NCBI RefSeq assembly: GCF_003789055.1
Contig: NZ_ML119085.1
Span: forward strand, 248,001 to 312,000
From: Histidinibacterium lentulum
GTDB taxonomy: Bacteria; Pseudomonadota; Alphaproteobacteria; Rhodobacterales; Rhodobacteraceae
Direction of reading: 5' to 3'
Length of the DNA stretch: 64,000 bases
This document shows, one piece after another, positions 58,901 to 61,900 of the stretch. Every line of letters starts with the position of its first letter. The first letter of the stretch is position 1. The notes beneath the pieces were generated by a model. It was given only the letters and a program-made list of their open reading frames with translations, ran no database searches and was not told the DNA's origin. Both the position numbers and the translations under genes were made by a program.

Positions 58901-61900
58901 TGCCCGCGCCGACCGACAGCGCCACGCCGATGCCGCCCACCGACAGCGAGACGGAGACCGAGGCCGCGTTGGCGAAGGACCGGGTGCGCGAGTCCGCCGT
59001 CAGGGTCACGTCGCCCGAGGCGGTGACCTTGCTGTCCGCGATCAGCGCCGTGACGGCGGTGGCGAAGTCGATGGTGACCGTGGTGACGACCACCGCCGCC
59101 GCGCCCGCCACGCCCGAAAGAGTGCCGTCGATGGCGACCGAGACGGAGATTCCGAAGGCGTCGACGTCGAGCGTGGTCTCGTCGTCCGCGTCGAGGATCA
59201 CGCTGCCCTGGCTGGCCGTCACCTCTGAACCCGCGACGATCCGCGCCGCCGTCTCCCCCGTGGAGACGACATTCGCCACCGCGCCCGCGCCGGAGCCCGA
59301 CAGCGCGAGGCCCGCGCCGGCGGTCACGGCAACGGCGGCGGCATTCGCGTCGATGTCGATCAGCCCGCTGGAGAGAGCGGTCAGGCGGACGTTCCCCGCC
59401 CCGGCCGTGACCGTCGAGCCGTCCACCTCGGCGATGGTGCGCGTCCGGTGGTCGACCTCGGTCAGCGACACCGACACCGCCAGCGCCACGCTGAATCCGG
59501 TGCCCGCGCTGATCGCGGCGGAAACCGCGTCGACCCCGGCGATGACCGAGGAATCGTCCTCGGCGCGCAGCGACACCGCGCCGGCGGAGGTCACGACCGA
59601 CCCGCCGGTGATCGACGCCTCGATGAAGTTATTGAGAAGGTTCGTCGAATCCGCGCCCGCGCCCGCGCCCGACAGCGAGGCCGCGCCGCCCGCGGCGATG
59701 GAGATCGCGGCCGAGATGGAATTCGAGGTGATCGACGCCGTGCTCTCGGCATCGACGAGGACGCTCCCCGCCTCGACGGTGGACCCGTCGATGATCGCCC
59801 GCGCGCCGCCCTGCAGCGTGTTCGACGCGATGGTCGCTGCGATGGTGACCGACACCGCCGCCCCGCCGGAGATGGACAGCGCCACGGCGAAGGCGTCGAT
59901 ATCGGCCACGACCTCGGAGCTGTCGAGCGCGTTGACCGTCACAGCGCCCGCGACGTCCACCAGCTCGGCGCCGCGGATGCGCGCCTCGGTCACCCCGGTC
60001 AGGGTGTTGTTCACGAGAACGCCCGCCCCCGCGCCGCTGACGGTGATTGCCCCGTCGCCGCCGCCCGACACGGCGACCGCGAGGCCCAGCGCGTTGATCG
60101 TCGCGTCGTTCAGGGCGTCGATGTCGAGGGACGCGGCGGTGACGCGCGTGCCGTCCGGGCCGCTGTCCCCGCCGATGCCCGCGACGGTGCCGCCGCCGAT
60201 GGTGTTTCTGGCCTCGGTCCCCGCCACGGCGAAGGTGAACGCCCCGGTGGAGCCCACGGCGATGGAGACGGAGACGGAGACGAGATCCGCCGTGATCGAG
60301 GAGGTGTCGCGCGCGACGATCGTCACCGCGCCCGGCGTCGTGACCGTGGCGCCGTTCAGGATCAGCGCCCGCGTCCCGCCGCCCGCGATGGTGTTCGACG
60401 AGAAGGTGCCCGCCCCGGTTCCGCCGATGGAGAGCCCGCCCGACCCCGCGAAGCTGACGCCCACGGTCACGCCGGTGGCGGTGATCGTCGTGTCGTTGAG
60501 CGCGGCTACGGTCACGAAGGCCCCGCTGACGGAGGCGCCGTCGATCAGGGCATCGACCCTGGTGCCGATGATGTTCTCCGACAGGTTGACGGCGATGGAG
60601 ATCGAGACCGCCGCGCTCGACGACACGCTGATGGCGGCCGACACGGCGACCATGGTCGCGGTGATCCCGGAGTCGTCCTGCGCCGCCACGGTGACGCCCT
60701 GCCCGGCGGTCAGGCTGCCGCCGGTGACGCTGGCCTCCACCGTGTTCGCCATCGTGTTGCGCGCGTTGATGCCCGTGCCTGCGCCGCCCACGCCGAGGCC
60801 ACCCGAGGCGGCCACCGTGATCGCCACCGCCACCGAGGTCGCGAGGATCGTGTTGTCCGCCGTCGCCAGGACCTCTGCCGCGCCCGCCGACGCGGTGACG
60901 ACCGAACTGTCGATGCTCGCCCGGTGCGTACCCGACAGGCTGTTCTCCGCCAGCGTCACCGCCACCACGCCGCTCAGCGCCGCCGTGCCCGAGACCGACA
61001 CGCCGACCGCCGCCGAGACGATGCTCGCGGTGATCGAGGAGGTGTCGTCGGAGGTGACCGAGACCCTGTCCGCCGCCGTCACGGTGGAGCCCGCGACATC
61101 CGCCGCCACGGTGTTGGTCATCACGTTCTTCGCATCCGCCCCCGACCCGGCGCCGGAAAGGGCCACCGTGCCCGACCCCGAAAGAGAGAAGGAGGCCGCG
61201 ACCGCGACGGCGTCGATGGCGTTGGCGCTGTCCGCCGAGAGCCGCACGTCCGATCCCGCGCCGGTGGCCGTGACCGTCGAATCGGTGATCCGGGCAAGGC
61301 TCTGTCCGCTGAGGGTGTTCCGCGCCAGGGTGACTGCCACGGCGACGGAGCCCGCGGCCGTGCTCGCCGAGGCCGCGACGGAGACCGCCGCCGCGATCAC
61401 GTCCGACAGGATCTCCGAGGTGTCGAGCGTATCGACCGTGACCGACCCGCCGGTCGCCGTCACCGTGCTGCCCGTGATCGCCGCCTCGGACAGCCCGCTC
61501 AGCACGTTCTCGGCGCTGGCAAGGCCGAAGGCGCCCGACAGCGCGAGGCCGCTCGAGGAGGCGGCGACGCTGACCGAGACGGCGACCGTGGTCGCCTCGA
61601 TCCGGCTGTCCGTGACCGTGTCGATGTCCACCGCGCTCTGCGCCGTGGCGACGCTTCCCGCGATGCCCGACCGCGTGGCCTGGCTGATCGTGTTCCTGGC
61701 AAAGGTCGCCGCGCCCGAGAGGGAGAGCGACAGGCCCGCGCCGGCGCCCGCCGCCACGCTGACCGCGACCGCGACACCCACCGCCGAGATCAGGCTGCTG
61801 TTGTCCGCGAGTATCCGCAGCGCCCCGCCGGAGAAGACGCCCTGCCCCTCCGCCGCGTCGGCATCCACGATCCGCGCCGCGACCGACCCGCCGATCTCGT